Part shown: in pieces, positions 10,854 through 19,386 of the stretch
Layout: every line of letters begins with the position of its first letter
Numbering within the stretch: the stretch's first letter is position 1
DNA from: Clostridium nigeriense
GTDB taxonomy: Bacteria > Bacillota > Clostridia > Clostridiales > Clostridiaceae
Assembly: GCF_900086595.1 (NCBI RefSeq)
Contig: NZ_LT575472.1
Coordinates: 3,568,609-3,624,518, forward strand
DNA length: 55,910 bases
Direction of reading: 5' to 3'
Program-made: the position numbers and the translations under genes
Notes under the pieces: generated by a model
Databases searched by the model: none
Told to the model about the DNA's origin: nothing
The model's input: the letters and a program-made list of their open reading frames with translations, nothing else

Positions 10854-11156
10854 TTAAATAATTTTATTTAGTCCTTCTTGAATTTCTAAATACATTTCTC
10901 TAAATTCTTTATTTATAAGAAATTTCTCTTGAGCTTTATCCATATTATGCTTAATACTTTTATCACTTATTATTTTTAAAATCTCCTTAACTTTATCTTT
11001 TTGTAAGCATTTATAATTTTTAAGAAGTAACAAAAATATATATTTATTTTCTTTTTTCTTTAATTCTTCACCTATTTCATTCATATCAACATCTAAATAC
11101 GATGCTAAAACATTCATAACAATTGCAACTTTATCTAGTTTATTATTATAACTCAA
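10854..11156 (-). CDS. Small helical protein of unknown function
   Basis: I do not recognise this 100-residue protein. It begins at a TTG preceded by AAGGGGGTG at 8-9 bases, a convincing start. The sequence is rich in Lys, Glu, Ile and Leu and looks all-helical, with no signal peptide, membrane segment or cysteine pair motif; it has one cysteine. It lies between pyrG and the YwiB-like gene, each separated by hairpins, so it is probably its own transcript. The good ribosome site and lack of overlap with other genes support it being real. Confidence 0.6.
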   Translation of the reverse strand: MSYNNKLDKVAIVMNVLASYLDVDMNEIGEELKKKENKYIFLLLLKNYKCLQKDKVKEILKIISDKSIKHNMDKAQEKFLINKEFREMYLEIQEGLNKII

Positions 11157-11237
11157 AAGAATTTCACCCCCTTATTTTTCTATATTATCTCCATACCAAC
11201 TCCTATTTATTCAAATTTTATTAAAATAAAACAAAAC

Positions 11238-11270
11238 AAAAAAATCACTTTAGATAATCTAAAATGATTT
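11238..11270 (-). terminator. Terminator of the YwiB-like gene
   Basis: On the minus strand the arms AAATCATTTTAGAT and ATCTAAAGTGATTT pair almost perfectly (one non-Watson-Crick pair) and are followed by TTTTTTTG. It lies 13 bases after the stop of the gene at 11283. Confidence 0.85.
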
Positions 11271-11282
11271 TAAAATTTAATT

Positions 11283-11699
11283 TTAATTAGTTTTTACATT
11301 TACCGCCAATTTTGTAGTAATAGGTGGTTGTCCAGCAAGTTCCATAGAATACTCCGCAGTAATTTCTCCACCATTTTCATTTATATCCACTTTTAAATCT
11401 TCAGTGTGAATTTGCAAATCTAATACTCCATAAGGGGTATTATATAAGGATATTGAAGTTTCTCCTTTTTTAAAATCCATTTTAGCACTTATATTTCCTT
11501 CTCTTTCAAGAACCAATTTATCATTTAGCATAGTTAAAGTGGTTGTTGTCCCGCCCATTCCAGATATTTCAGTTTCTTCATATATAGCTTTAAATCCATC
11601 TTCAGTAACTAAAAATTCTCCAGGAGTTACAACTTCTATTACATCATCTGTATCTAAATCATTAAAACTTTTTAAAGATATGACTGCCTTCTTTTTCAT
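11283..11699 (-). CDS. YwiB-like protein (DUF1934)
   Basis: The 138-residue protein resembles the DUF1934/YwiB family: a small beta-barrel, lipocalin-like protein with features such as YEETEISGMGGTTTT, NTPYGVLDL and EYSMELAGQ. The family has no firmly established biochemical role and often lies near spoIIR, as here. The only usable start is the ATG at 11699. It has no ordinary ribosome site directly before it. A GGGAGGGAG lies about 40 bases upstream, with a 12-base-pair stem-loop in between (separate entry). An in-frame TAA at 11718-11720 rules out a longer start. Confidence 0.85.
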   Translation of the reverse strand: MKKKAVISLKSFNDLDTDDVIEVVTPGEFLVTEDGFKAIYEETEISGMGGTTTTLTMLNDKLVLEREGNISAKMDFKKGETSISLYNTPYGVLDLQIHTEDLKVDINENGGEITAEYSMELAGQPPITTKLAVNVKTN

Positions 11700-11707
11700 A
11701 TAAATTT

Positions 11708-11748
11708 CTAGATAAATTTATAATTAAAAACTTATCTAGCTCCCTCCC
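11708..11748 (-). promoter_or_regulatory. Ribosome site separated from the YwiB start by a stem-loop
   Basis: On the minus strand GGGAGGGAG (11748-11740) is followed at once by a stem CTAGATAAGTTT / AAATTTATCTAG (11739-11728 with 11719-11708, one G-U pair) and then 8 bases to the ATG at 11699. If the stem forms, the ribosome site is brought to a normal 8-base distance. Known cases of hairpin-bridged initiation exist in phage T4. Here it is inferred from spacing alone. Confidence 0.5.
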
Positions 11749-11826
11749 TTCATCTATTATGTATTTTATATATAGTTGCTTGTCTATTATTCATATCATA
11801 TAGTTTAATTATATTATCTAAATTAA

Positions 11827-12447
11827 TCAAGATTTATTTCTAAATAGAAATTCAAATAATTTGAATTTAAACTTTATTTTTTCTTCTTTTTGTTTTACAT
11901 TATTTGTTTCTAATGAACTAATTACTTCTTTAGAGTTTACTGCTTCTTTAGTTTCATCTACAAAACAAAGAGGCGGAAACATAACACACCACCAATTTTC
12001 ACCCTTAGCTTCTCCTATAAGTATTCTATAGGCCTCATATTCTCCTTGAGGAAAAACTACATCTCCATAGACCTTATCAGGAAAATTTTCCTTAGATAAA
12101 GAACTTGTAACATTATAAGAATAACCATTTTCATCTACAACAAATTGAGCTATACTCTCTATTTCACTTTTATTGTTTATAATAAACTCTCTTGCATCAT
12201 TAAGACTTTTGCAATCCTTTAAATTATTAGAAACAAATTCAATAACTCTATCTCTTACTTTTAATTTCAAATTCTGATCTTCCTCAGAATTACTATTTGC
12301 AATTACATGAAATCTAATAATTTCATTAACTATATCTTCATAAACTAATTCATTATTATAATTGGAGTCTTGTCCATTTTCTAACTTTGCACAACCACTT
12401 AAATTTAATACTATTATTAATCCAATTAAAACAATACTCTTTTTCAT
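11827..12447 (-). CDS. spoIIR: Stage II sporulation protein R
   Basis: The 206-residue protein has a lipoprotein-type signal peptide (LSGC, Cys19). The SpoIIR core follows: the conserved IRFHVIANSNSEEDQNLKLK stretch, and YGDVVFPQGEYEAYRILIGEAKGENWWCVMFPPLCFVD. Made in the forespore under sigma F, SpoIIR acts in the intermembrane space to activate the SpoIIGA protease, which processes pro-sigma E in the mother cell. The ATG follows AAGGGGG. The C-terminal tail after about residue 165 is variable and charged. A lipobox is unusual compared with the Bacillus protein and may tether it to the membrane. Confidence 0.93.
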   Translation of the reverse strand: MKKSIVLIGLIIVLNLSGCAKLENGQDSNYNNELVYEDIVNEIIRFHVIANSNSEEDQNLKLKVRDRVIEFVSNNLKDCKSLNDAREFIINNKSEIESIAQFVVDENGYSYNVTSSLSKENFPDKVYGDVVFPQGEYEAYRILIGEAKGENWWCVMFPPLCFVDETKEAVNSKEVISSLETNNVKQKEEKIKFKFKLFEFLFRNKS

Positions 12448-12505
12448 ATCAAAACCCCCTTATAGCATTAATTATTGCCAAAATTAGGAGGTTTATACTT
12501 AATTT

Positions 12506-13348
12506 TTAAATTGTTCTTGTAATAAATACATCATTATATTTAGATTTCATTTTTTCAAAGCATCTTTGAGCTTTTAACATATCCTCAAAGAAAGCAAAAA
12601 CAGTAGGACCACTTCCACTCATCATAGCACCTAACGCACCGTAATTCTTCATTTCTTCTTTTATATTTATCAAAACCTTATGTTTTCTCAATGTAACATT
12701 TTCCAATAGGTTTTTCATATTATTAGATACTGTATTTAAATCATTATCCTCAATAGCCTTTATTAGAAGTTTTGTATTTGGATGACTTTTAACCTTATTT
12801 AAATTAAATTCTTGATATACACTCTTAGTAGAAACTCCAAAAGGAGGCTTTACTAAAACTATAATTTTATTTTTAAAGTTCTTAAGTTCCCTTACATCTT
12901 CTCCAATCCCCTTACATAAAGCAGTTCCACCCTTTATACAATAAGGAACATCTGCTCCAAGTTTTAAACCAAGCTCCATTAATTCTTCATCAGTAGCATT
13001 AATTTCAAAAAGCTTATTCATAATTTTTAAAACAGCTGCTCCATCTGTGCTCCCACCTGCCAATCCAGCACACACAGGAATATTCTTTTTAATATTTATA
13101 TTAACCCCACTATTAATATTATATTTTTCTATAAATAATTTGGCTGCTTTGTAGGCCAGATTTCTTTCGTCTGTTGGAACATATGATTTATTACACTTAA
13201 TGTTTATACCTTCCTTTTGTTTTTCTATATTAATTTCATCATATAAATCTATAGCTTGCATAATCATTTCTAACAAATGATAACCATCTTCTCTTTTACC
13301 AACTATATCTAAGGATATATTTACTTTAGCATAAGCCTTAATTCTCAT
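12506..13348 (-). CDS. ispE: 4-diphosphocytidyl-2-C-methyl-D-erythritol kinase
   Basis: The ATG at 13348 (280 residues) follows GAAAGGAAATAAAAG; the longer frame uses a TTG and overlaps the ribosome site. The protein has GHMP-kinase motifs: AYAKVNISLDIVGKREDGYH at the N-terminus, the ATP loop PVCAGLAGGSTDGAAVL near residues 89-105, and MMSGSGPTVFAFF near the C-terminus. It phosphorylates the 2-hydroxyl of CDP-methylerythritol in the MEP isoprenoid pathway. It stands between cphA and spoIIR, with a cphA terminator just upstream. Confidence 0.97.
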   Translation of the reverse strand: MRIKAYAKVNISLDIVGKREDGYHLLEMIMQAIDLYDEINIEKQKEGINIKCNKSYVPTDERNLAYKAAKLFIEKYNINSGVNINIKKNIPVCAGLAGGSTDGAAVLKIMNKLFEINATDEELMELGLKLGADVPYCIKGGTALCKGIGEDVRELKNFKNKIIVLVKPPFGVSTKSVYQEFNLNKVKSHPNTKLLIKAIEDNDLNTVSNNMKNLLENVTLRKHKVLINIKEEMKNYGALGAMMSGSGPTVFAFFEDMLKAQRCFEKMKSKYNDVFITRTI

Positions 13349-13380
13349 ACTTTTATTTCCTTTCAACTAAATATTTTAAA

Positions 13381-13410
13381 ATAAACTTCAGAGTAAACTC
13401 TGAAGTTTAT
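13381..13410 (-). terminator. Terminator of the cphB-cphA operon
   Basis: Perfect 13-base arms ATAAACTTCAGAG and CTCTGAAGTTTAT with a 4-base loop lie between the cphA stop and the ispE start. The minus strand continues with TTTTAAAATATTT as a moderate U-tract. Confidence 0.75.
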
Positions 13411-13458
13411 TTTTATTATATATTCTTTTAATAATATAGTAAACTAGAAGAACACGTT

Positions 13459-16083
13459 TTAATTTAGAGCTTCATAACTAGCACTCTTTCTTTTAGTTTC
13501 AAAACTTGCAATTTCTTCAATTACTTTTAATAAAGGCTTTATTTCTTCAAAGAAAACAACTATTGTATCACCTTTTTCAGCCATATTCAAAGCTTTAATT
13601 AAAGCTACTTCTTCATCTAAAATCACTTCATATTTTTTATTACTATTCTCTTTAATTAATCCATCTACTATTAAATTAGCTATTTCTCCTTGCTTTCTTC
13701 CTCTCAAATCCTTATCTTCTTTAACTATAATATAATCAAAATATTTAGCAGATATACATCCAATCTCTTCCGCAGATTTATTTAATCTATCCCCAGGTAT
13801 ACCTACTATGCCAAATATCCTCTTACTACTCATCTTCTTTACAGATGATAATACAGCAATATATCCATCTGTATTGTGTCCATAATCTAAAATAACATTT
13901 ACTCCATTTACATTGTAACAATTAAATCTGCCAGAGTTTTTCTTTGAATTTAGCAGATAAGTAGTAATTCCATTTTTTATCATACAGTAATCTACTTTCA
14001 TCGCTACCAATGCACTTGTTGCTGCTAAAATATTTTCTATATTGAATTTCAACATTCCATTCATTGTTATTGGAACTTCATTAATATTGCATAAAACATA
14101 CTTCTTATTTTGGTTTATTATGATTATATCTTCATTTTCCAAATAAACATAAATGTCATCTTGATTCTTCTTTATTAATATTTCATTACTTGAATTTAAT
14201 GTAAAATAGACCTTTCTGCTTTTTATTCTATTAAGTATTGATTTACTCCATTTATCATCAGCATTTATGACAACATATCCCTCATCTTTAACAGCTTCTC
14301 CTACTAGTGACTTAACACAACAAAGATCTTCCATAGAATTTATTTCATCAATTCCCAAATGATCTTCTCTTATATTAGTAATTACAGCTACATCTGCTAA
14401 ATCATAAGCTAAACCCTTTTTAATAATTCCTCCTCTTGCAGTTTCTAATACTGCAATTTCAACATCAGGATTTAATAATACTGACTTAGCACTTTCAAAA
14501 CCTGTATCATCACCTACATCTATGCATTCATCATTTATATAAATACCACTACTACTGGTCATTCCTACACAATAACCCATTTTAGATAGAGTATGAGTTA
14601 TTAATCTCGTTGTAGTTGTCTTACCATTAGTTCCAGTTATAGCTACGATAGGTATATTACAAGGTTTATTATTATAAATCATATTAACTATTTCTTTCCC
14701 CACATCTCTTGATTTTCCTTTACTAGGATTTAAGTGCATTCTTAATCCAGGAGCTGCATTTACTTCCATTACAACACCATTTTTATAAATAGGTATAGAT
14801 ATGTCATCAGTACATATATCTATACCGCATATATCTAATTTCAAAGTTTTAGCTATCCTAATACATAAATTTATATTTTCATCGCAAATTTCATCTGTAA
14901 AGTCTATAGCTTCTCCACCAGTAGATAAATTGGCATTTTTCCTCAGATAAATCTTCTCCCCTTTATCTAGAACCTCCATCAACGTCTTTCTTTGCTCTGA
15001 TATGGCATCTATTACTTCTTCATCTAATTTTACTTTTGTTAAAGGCTTTTCATGATCTTCCCCTCTTAAAGGATCTTCATTTAACTTGTTAATAAGTTCA
15101 AATATAGTATCTTTTCCATTTCCAATAACAAAAGGAGGAATTCTAAGAGATACTGCAACTACTTTATAATTCACTACACATACCCTAAAATCCTTTCCTT
15201 TATGATATTTTTCTATAATTATATCTTTAAATTTATCTTTTATTTTTCTATAAGCATCTAATAATTCTTTTTCACTTTTTAAATTTAAAATTACACCCTT
15301 CCCTTTGTTTCCATATTGAGGCTTAAGTACTACAGGATATCCTATTTCTTCTGCTTCTTTCAATAAATTAATTACATTCTTCACCTTACTCCCTTTAGCT
15401 ACAGGGATGCTTTGAGTTCTTAATAATTCTTTTGTTAGCATCTTATCACATGCTATATCAACAGATATACAACTTGTATTAGGGCTTATAGAAGCTTCTA
15501 TTATTCTTCCTTGTTTTCCATATCCTATTTGATAAAATTCTCCATTTCCTAATTTAATAATAGGAAGACCAACTTTATTTGCATAATCACAAATAGATTT
15601 AGTACTTGGTCCAAGAATTTCATTATTTAAAATTTCCTTTAAAAATTCTATTCTTTCATCATAATTTATTGGTATTTTATTTATTAAAGCATTGATAATA
15701 TCTATTGCTAATTTAGCTACTTCTAAAGCTGTATTTTCATAAATGTATTGAAAAACTATATAATAATGATCCTCTTTAATTTCTCTAGACTTACCATAAT
15801 GTACATCTATTCCTAATTTATTTTGAATTGCTAAAATTATATGTTCACAAATATGAGCTAAGTAAGTTCCTTCTTTAAGTCTCTTTATAAATCCTTCATC
15901 TTCATCAATTCCACATCTGTGAGTTCTTAATTCAGGAATCATATTAACAAGATTAAAGTTAAAATCTTCAATATTCTTACTTGGTGTTTCACAATATCCT
16001 TCTAAATCAACATCAAGTCTAATACATTTCTTAAGGGAATAGATATTTTTTCCTTTAAAGACCTTAGTCTCTATTATTTTCAT
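13459..16083 (-). CDS. cphA: Cyanophycin synthetase
   Basis: The ATG at 16083 (874 residues) follows GAGGAGG; the longer frame would start at a TTG inside that site. Order of domains: an N-terminal cyanophycin-synthetase domain (1-160), an ATP-grasp domain (about 215-470; VVLKPQYGNKGKGV, VMEVNAAPGLRMHLNPSKGKSR), and a Mur-ligase-like domain (from about 485; AITGTNGKTTTTRLI, TNIREDHLG, ILDYGHNTDGY). It polymerises aspartate and arginine into cyanophycin, an insoluble nitrogen store. It overlaps the cyanophycinase gene upstream by 20 bases, so the pair is one operon. The block also holds spoIIR, sipL and yabG, and cyanophycin has been linked to spore formation in C. perfringens, so a sporulation role is likely. 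Confidence 0.95.
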   Translation of the reverse strand: MKIIETKVFKGKNIYSLKKCIRLDVDLEGYCETPSKNIEDFNFNLVNMIPELRTHRCGIDEDEGFIKRLKEGTYLAHICEHIILAIQNKLGIDVHYGKSREIKEDHYYIVFQYIYENTALEVAKLAIDIINALINKIPINYDERIEFLKEILNNEILGPSTKSICDYANKVGLPIIKLGNGEFYQIGYGKQGRIIEASISPNTSCISVDIACDKMLTKELLRTQSIPVAKGSKVKNVINLLKEAEEIGYPVVLKPQYGNKGKGVILNLKSEKELLDAYRKIKDKFKDIIIEKYHKGKDFRVCVVNYKVVAVSLRIPPFVIGNGKDTIFELINKLNEDPLRGEDHEKPLTKVKLDEEVIDAISEQRKTLMEVLDKGEKIYLRKNANLSTGGEAIDFTDEICDENINLCIRIAKTLKLDICGIDICTDDISIPIYKNGVVMEVNAAPGLRMHLNPSKGKSRDVGKEIVNMIYNNKPCNIPIVAITGTNGKTTTTRLITHTLSKMGYCVGMTSSSGIYINDECIDVGDDTGFESAKSVLLNPDVEIAVLETARGGIIKKGLAYDLADVAVITNIREDHLGIDEINSMEDLCCVKSLVGEAVKDEGYVVINADDKWSKSILNRIKSRKVYFTLNSSNEILIKKNQDDIYVYLENEDIIIINQNKKYVLCNINEVPITMNGMLKFNIENILAATSALVAMKVDYCMIKNGITTYLLNSKKNSGRFNCYNVNGVNVILDYGHNTDGYIAVLSSVKKMSSKRIFGIVGIPGDRLNKSAEEIGCISAKYFDYIIVKEDKDLRGRKQGEIANLIVDGLIKENSNKKYEVILDEEVALIKALNMAEKGDTIVVFFEEIKPLLKVIEEIASFETKRKSASYEALN

Positions 16084-16900
16084 CTTTACTTTTATCCTCC
16101 TCAAAAGGTAACCTACTTAGGAGATTAAATTTATCTCCTTCTTTTAATACGTGTAACTTAACATTAAACATACTTAATACTTCATCATAATTTTGCTCTG
16201 AAACATTACTATAAGTAATATTTCTCGCATCTAAAAAATAAACAGCTCCACTTCCAATAACTTGTGCATCTCCATTGTCCCTTACTACCAAAGCTGTATC
16301 TTCATCTATACCAACACCTAAAACTTCTGGATTTTGTGCAATCCCAGTCAAAAGTCTACCTATTCTTCCCCTTTGGGCAAAGTGTTGATCTATCATTACC
16401 CCTTCTACAAAACCTAGTCCAGGAGCCATCTTTAATGTGCATTTTCTTGGAGATTCATCATCTTCACCATTAACAACCATAGTGTCACTCATAACAGATG
16501 CTCCTGCAGAAGTTCCCACTATTATGCATCCATTTAAACTAGCATTTTTTAAGGCATCATAAATTGAGGTTCCACCAACTAAACTAGTTATTCTTAATTG
16601 ATCTCCTCCTGTAAAAAATATAAGAGCAGCTTCCTTAATTAATTCAATGTTTTTTTCATCTAAGGAATGCTCCCTTTCTTCAATATTTAAACTTTTAATA
16701 TTTTTAACTCCTAAATTACTAAAGATTTTCTTATACTTATCTAAAGCCTCCTCTGGATATTCAGTAGCTATAGTTGCAATTAATATGATATCTTTATCTT
16801 TATTTATAGAGTTACAAACTTTTTTTAGAATTTCTTTATCTCCCTCTTTATCTTCTGCTCCACCTATGATAATTAAATCGCCTTTTATTTTTTCTGCCAT
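16064..16900 (-). CDS. cphB: Cyanophycinase
   Basis: The ATG at 16900 (278 residues) follows AAGAGGTGATAAT. This is a family S51 serine peptidase: LIIIGGAEDKEGD at the N-terminus, FFTGGDQ (residues 95-101), and the nucleophile elbow GTSAGA with Ser131. IDQHFAQRGRIGRLL and GVGIDEDTALVV complete the family pattern. It cuts cyanophycin to beta-Asp-Arg dipeptides in the cytoplasm. A degrading and a synthesising enzyme in one operon, overlapping by 20 bases, suggests turnover timed after synthesis. No dipeptidase gene for the product is seen nearby. Confidence 0.95.
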   Translation of the reverse strand: MAEKIKGDLIIIGGAEDKEGDKEILKKVCNSINKDKDIILIATIATEYPEEALDKYKKIFSNLGVKNIKSLNIEEREHSLDEKNIELIKEAALIFFTGGDQLRITSLVGGTSIYDALKNASLNGCIIVGTSAGASVMSDTMVVNGEDDESPRKCTLKMAPGLGFVEGVMIDQHFAQRGRIGRLLTGIAQNPEVLGVGIDEDTALVVRDNGDAQVIGSGAVYFLDARNITYSNVSEQNYDEVLSMFNVKLHVLKEGDKFNLLSRLPFEEDKSKDENNRD

Positions 16901-17060
16901 ATTATCACCTCTTATCATGCATTTCTTATTTTATCCACCCCAAGTTAATATTATTCATAATAAACAGGTTGCAAGTTGCCTTTTTAAATTTAACAAAATC
17001 ATACTAAGTCAACCACCACCCTATAATTCTTATTAAAATTAATAGCCTCACTAAAAACAA

Positions 17061-17127
17061 AAATAAAATTAGAAAAGGCTATTATGCAATGTCCTTAACA
17101 TTTTAATTGCATAACAACCTTTTCTAA
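17061..17127 (-). terminator. Terminator of sipL
   Basis: 22-base arms (17069-17090 and 17106-17127), complementary apart from two G-U pairs, lie 21 bases past the sipL stop. On the minus strand the second arm is followed by TTTTATTTTTG. Confidence 0.85.
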
Positions 17128-17148
17128 ATTTATGATTTAATATTATAT

Positions 17149-18732
17149 TTAAAATAATGCTCTTCCCGGAATAATCAGTTTACAACCAGCCTTAATTTGT
17201 TGATCTTCATTAATATCATTTAATCTTTCTAATTCAGCAACAGTAGTATTATATTTTTTTGCTAAATCCCAAAGAGTTTCTCCATCCCCTACTACATATA
17301 TAATTACTGATGCCTTCTTTTCTTTCGTTCCTTCTGCACCTTCTACAACATCCTTAATAAAATCTTTATTAACCTTATAGTAAGATTTTATACCAAGACC
17401 AACAGTAGCTTTTACAGAAATTGCATTACCTTCAATATTAGTATCCATATTTTCTAAGTAAGGTTTAACTACAACATTCATGTCCTTTTTTAAACCTCTA
17501 ACGTCTATGATACTATTAAAAGGAATATTACCAGTTAATATACCATAGTTCAATTCTTCTCCAGCTACTTTGTAAATTATACAAACATTTATAGTACCTT
17601 CCACTTTTACTCTTTCATCTTCAACAACCTTATCTTTTATAAGAGGTTGACCTGTAGATGCTACTATTTTTTCTACTCTATCTTCTTTATTTTCAATATC
17701 AAAAATTTCTCTTGTAGTAACTTCAGAGTTTACAATAGAATGAATTAGTGTAAATTCTTTTTTACCATTTTCTATTTCAATATTCATAGTTGGAGAATAT
17801 GCATCCTTTAATATCTCAACTTTTTCATTGGAATAAACCTTAATGCTTCCTTTTACTACAAATTCAATATTTACTACTCTATTCTCTCCTACATCATCTG
17901 AATTAACTGCATGTTGCTCTTCAGCTACCACCAAATCTAATGTACTAAGCATATCACTAGTTATACCTGGCATCTCTTCTTCTTTAGATAAATACACATC
18001 ATCCTCTAATGTCTCAAGTTCTTTATTATCTTTCCCCTTATAAAGAATTGAAACCTTACAATAACAACCTACATAAACCTTTCCTTCTACTACCTTAACT
18101 TCTTTTTTATGAAGATTCATATTACATTTTAGTATTTCATCTATTTCCGGTTTATCCATGGTAGCTTTCAACATAGATTTACCCATTAAATCTATATCCT
18201 TTTCTCCCTTAACTCCATTTAAAGTCTCATCTTCTTTCTTAGTTTGGATATCTTCTTTTCCCTCGATATCCTTTACGTATTCAAACTCTCCATTTTTATA
18301 GATTTCCCATCTTAAAGTTAATAAGCCATCAATTCCAACCTTTCTTTCATTCATCCAATTTGCTTCAATATGTTCTATTTCGCACTCAACATTGCATACT
18401 GTATTATGTTCATCATTATTAAGATCTACATAGTTTGAGAACTTATCATTAAAAACAACTGCATGTATTTTATTAGTTGGTGCATCCATAATAGCTTCTT
18501 CCTTAGATACATAGAAAACTATATAATCTAAATTCCCTTCTACCATAACCTTATCTCCAACTATCTCTTTGTTAGTTATAGTAGCTTTAGCATCTACTCC
18601 TAATACTTCTTTCATATCAGGATACTGTGAATCTCTTAATAAATGCTCTCCTTTTAAAGGTTGATTAGTTAAGCCCTCCCTTAGTAATTGCTCATAGCGA
18701 ATACTTTCTCTTATTACATCTATTTGTGACAT
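17149..18732 (-). CDS. sipL: SipL-like spore morphogenesis protein (SPOCS domains plus LysM)
   Basis: The 527-residue protein has repeated SPOCS/DUF3794 beta domains over about residues 30-470, seen as repeats of the type KVxVEGxxxVxIxYK. A C-terminal LysM module spans about 478-524 (YVVGDGETLWDLAKKYNTT, ending CKLIIPG). This length and order match SipL of C. difficile, which binds the coat ATPase SpoIVA through its LysM domain and anchors the coat to the forespore. The start follows GGGAGGGG. It is a single gene with its own terminator. A sigma E-like -10 lies about 150 bases upstream (separate entry). Confidence 0.9.
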   Translation of the reverse strand: MSQIDVIRESIRYEQLLREGLTNQPLKGEHLLRDSQYPDMKEVLGVDAKATITNKEIVGDKVMVEGNLDYIVFYVSKEEAIMDAPTNKIHAVVFNDKFSNYVDLNNDEHNTVCNVECEIEHIEANWMNERKVGIDGLLTLRWEIYKNGEFEYVKDIEGKEDIQTKKEDETLNGVKGEKDIDLMGKSMLKATMDKPEIDEILKCNMNLHKKEVKVVEGKVYVGCYCKVSILYKGKDNKELETLEDDVYLSKEEEMPGITSDMLSTLDLVVAEEQHAVNSDDVGENRVVNIEFVVKGSIKVYSNEKVEILKDAYSPTMNIEIENGKKEFTLIHSIVNSEVTTREIFDIENKEDRVEKIVASTGQPLIKDKVVEDERVKVEGTINVCIIYKVAGEELNYGILTGNIPFNSIIDVRGLKKDMNVVVKPYLENMDTNIEGNAISVKATVGLGIKSYYKVNKDFIKDVVEGAEGTKEKKASVIIYVVGDGETLWDLAKKYNTTVAELERLNDINEDQQIKAGCKLIIPGRALF

Positions 18733-18876
18733 ATAACCCCTCCCATACGATACCTATTAATAAATATATTTCTAACTATATATATTTATTCAAAAATTAC
18801 TTCTTTGTTTCAAAAAGAAAATTAGCAAATTTCAACATTTTATTTAATTGATTTTGTATAAAAAGGTAATTAAACT

Positions 18877-18892
18877 AATTTTATGTCGAATT
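18877..18892 (-). promoter_or_regulatory. Possible sigma E-type -10 element of sipL (alternative reading: Spo0A box)
   Basis: The minus strand reads AATTCGACATAAAATT. CATAAAAT resembles the sigma E -10 consensus. The first 12 bases, AATTCGACATAA, are identical to those at the yabG promoter (20474-20485). No clear -35 is seen. The plus strand reads TGTCGAA, which also fits a Spo0A box, so the assignment is open. Confidence 0.35.
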
Positions 18893-18947
18893 ATTTATAA
18901 AAATTTATATTTTTTTATTTTTTCTCTAATTTTTTTCAAAAAATATG

Positions 18948-18976
18948 TTGACACTAATTAAAATATGTCGTATTAT
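18948..18976 (+). promoter_or_regulatory. Sigma A promoter of the sRNA candidate
   Basis: TTGACA (18948-18953), a 17-base spacer, and TATTAT (18971-18976) on the plus strand form a near-consensus promoter. Transcription would begin near 18983. All neighbouring genes are on the opposite strand. Confidence 0.75.
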
Positions 18977-18982
18977 AAGTAT

Positions 18983-19070
18983 GGTTATTGACCATATAAC
19001 CTCTCATAAATTCTCAATACCCTTTTATACCATAGTTGAAAGATGGAAACCCACCATCTTTCTTTTTTTT
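18983..19070 (+). ncRNA. Candidate small RNA of about 88 nt between sipL and veg
   Basis: A near-consensus promoter is followed within 90 bases by a clean terminator, with no credible coding frame between. The 5' end can form one of two exclusive hairpins: GGTTAT/ATAACC (18983-18988 with 18996-19001) or ATGGT/ACCAT (18981-18985 with 18991-18995). The middle, about 19002-19037, is unpaired and C/U-rich (it contains CTCTC and CCCTTTT), which could base-pair with G-rich ribosome sites. No plus-strand gene follows, so it is not a leader. I do not recognise the family. Confidence 0.6.
19038..19070 (+). terminator. Terminator of the sRNA candidate
   Basis: GAAAGATGG (19038-19046) and CCATCTTTC (19054-19062) pair perfectly around a 7-base loop and are followed by eight T. 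The T-run is only on the plus strand, which fixes the direction. Confidence 0.9.
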
Positions 19071-19084
19071 ATTTATAAAAAAAG

Positions 19085-19122
19085 CAAAAAAAAAATTAGA
19101 GCTCTGTTCTTTGAGCTCTAAT
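19085..19122 (-). terminator. Terminator of veg
   Basis: On the minus strand ATTAGAGCTC and GAGCTCTAAT pair perfectly around an 8-base loop, followed by a run of about ten T. It lies directly after the veg stop. Confidence 0.92.
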
Positions 19123-19124
19123 CT

Positions 19125-19361
19125 CTATAAAGCAAAATATAATTGTACTGTCTTCGTCAACACATCTGAATAGCTGTATGTTACTGTCCTAGGAATGTCA
19201 TTATCTAATCTTACTACAAAAATGCTTGGATGTGCACTTTCTATTACTCCGTTGTTTATTAGGATCTTTTTTCTTCCACCGTTTGCCTTTAAAGTTACTT
19301 TTTCTCCTATATGGTCTTCTATATTTCTCTTTATAGCCGCGATAGTCTTTATACTTTCCAC
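19125..19361 (-). CDS. veg: Veg family protein
   Basis: I choose the GTG at 19361 (78 residues), preceded by AAGAAGGTG, about 20 bases after the expected transcription start. The longer frame would begin upstream of that start point. The protein matches Veg: IKRNIEDHIGEKVTLKANGG near the N-terminus, and TYSYSDVLTKTVQL near the end. Veg is a small, abundant cytoplasmic protein. In B. subtilis it affects biofilm matrix genes and spore outgrowth, but its biochemical action is unclear. Tandem strong promoters precede it. Confidence 0.92.
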   Translation of the reverse strand: MESIKTIAAIKRNIEDHIGEKVTLKANGGRKKILINNGVIESAHPSIFVVRLDNDIPRTVTYSYSDVLTKTVQLYFAL

Positions 19362-19386
19362 ATAAACACCTTCTTTCTTGATTATA

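Noticed and set aside
16647..17036. 129-codon plus-strand frame across the cphB start
   Set aside because: It is the antisense of cphB and its leader. It has no ribosome site and its composition is typical of an antisense shadow.
18981..19110. Short plus-strand frame starting at ATG 18981 in the small RNA candidate
   Set aside because: The expected transcript starts at or after this ATG, there is no ribosome site, and the frame runs through the terminator.
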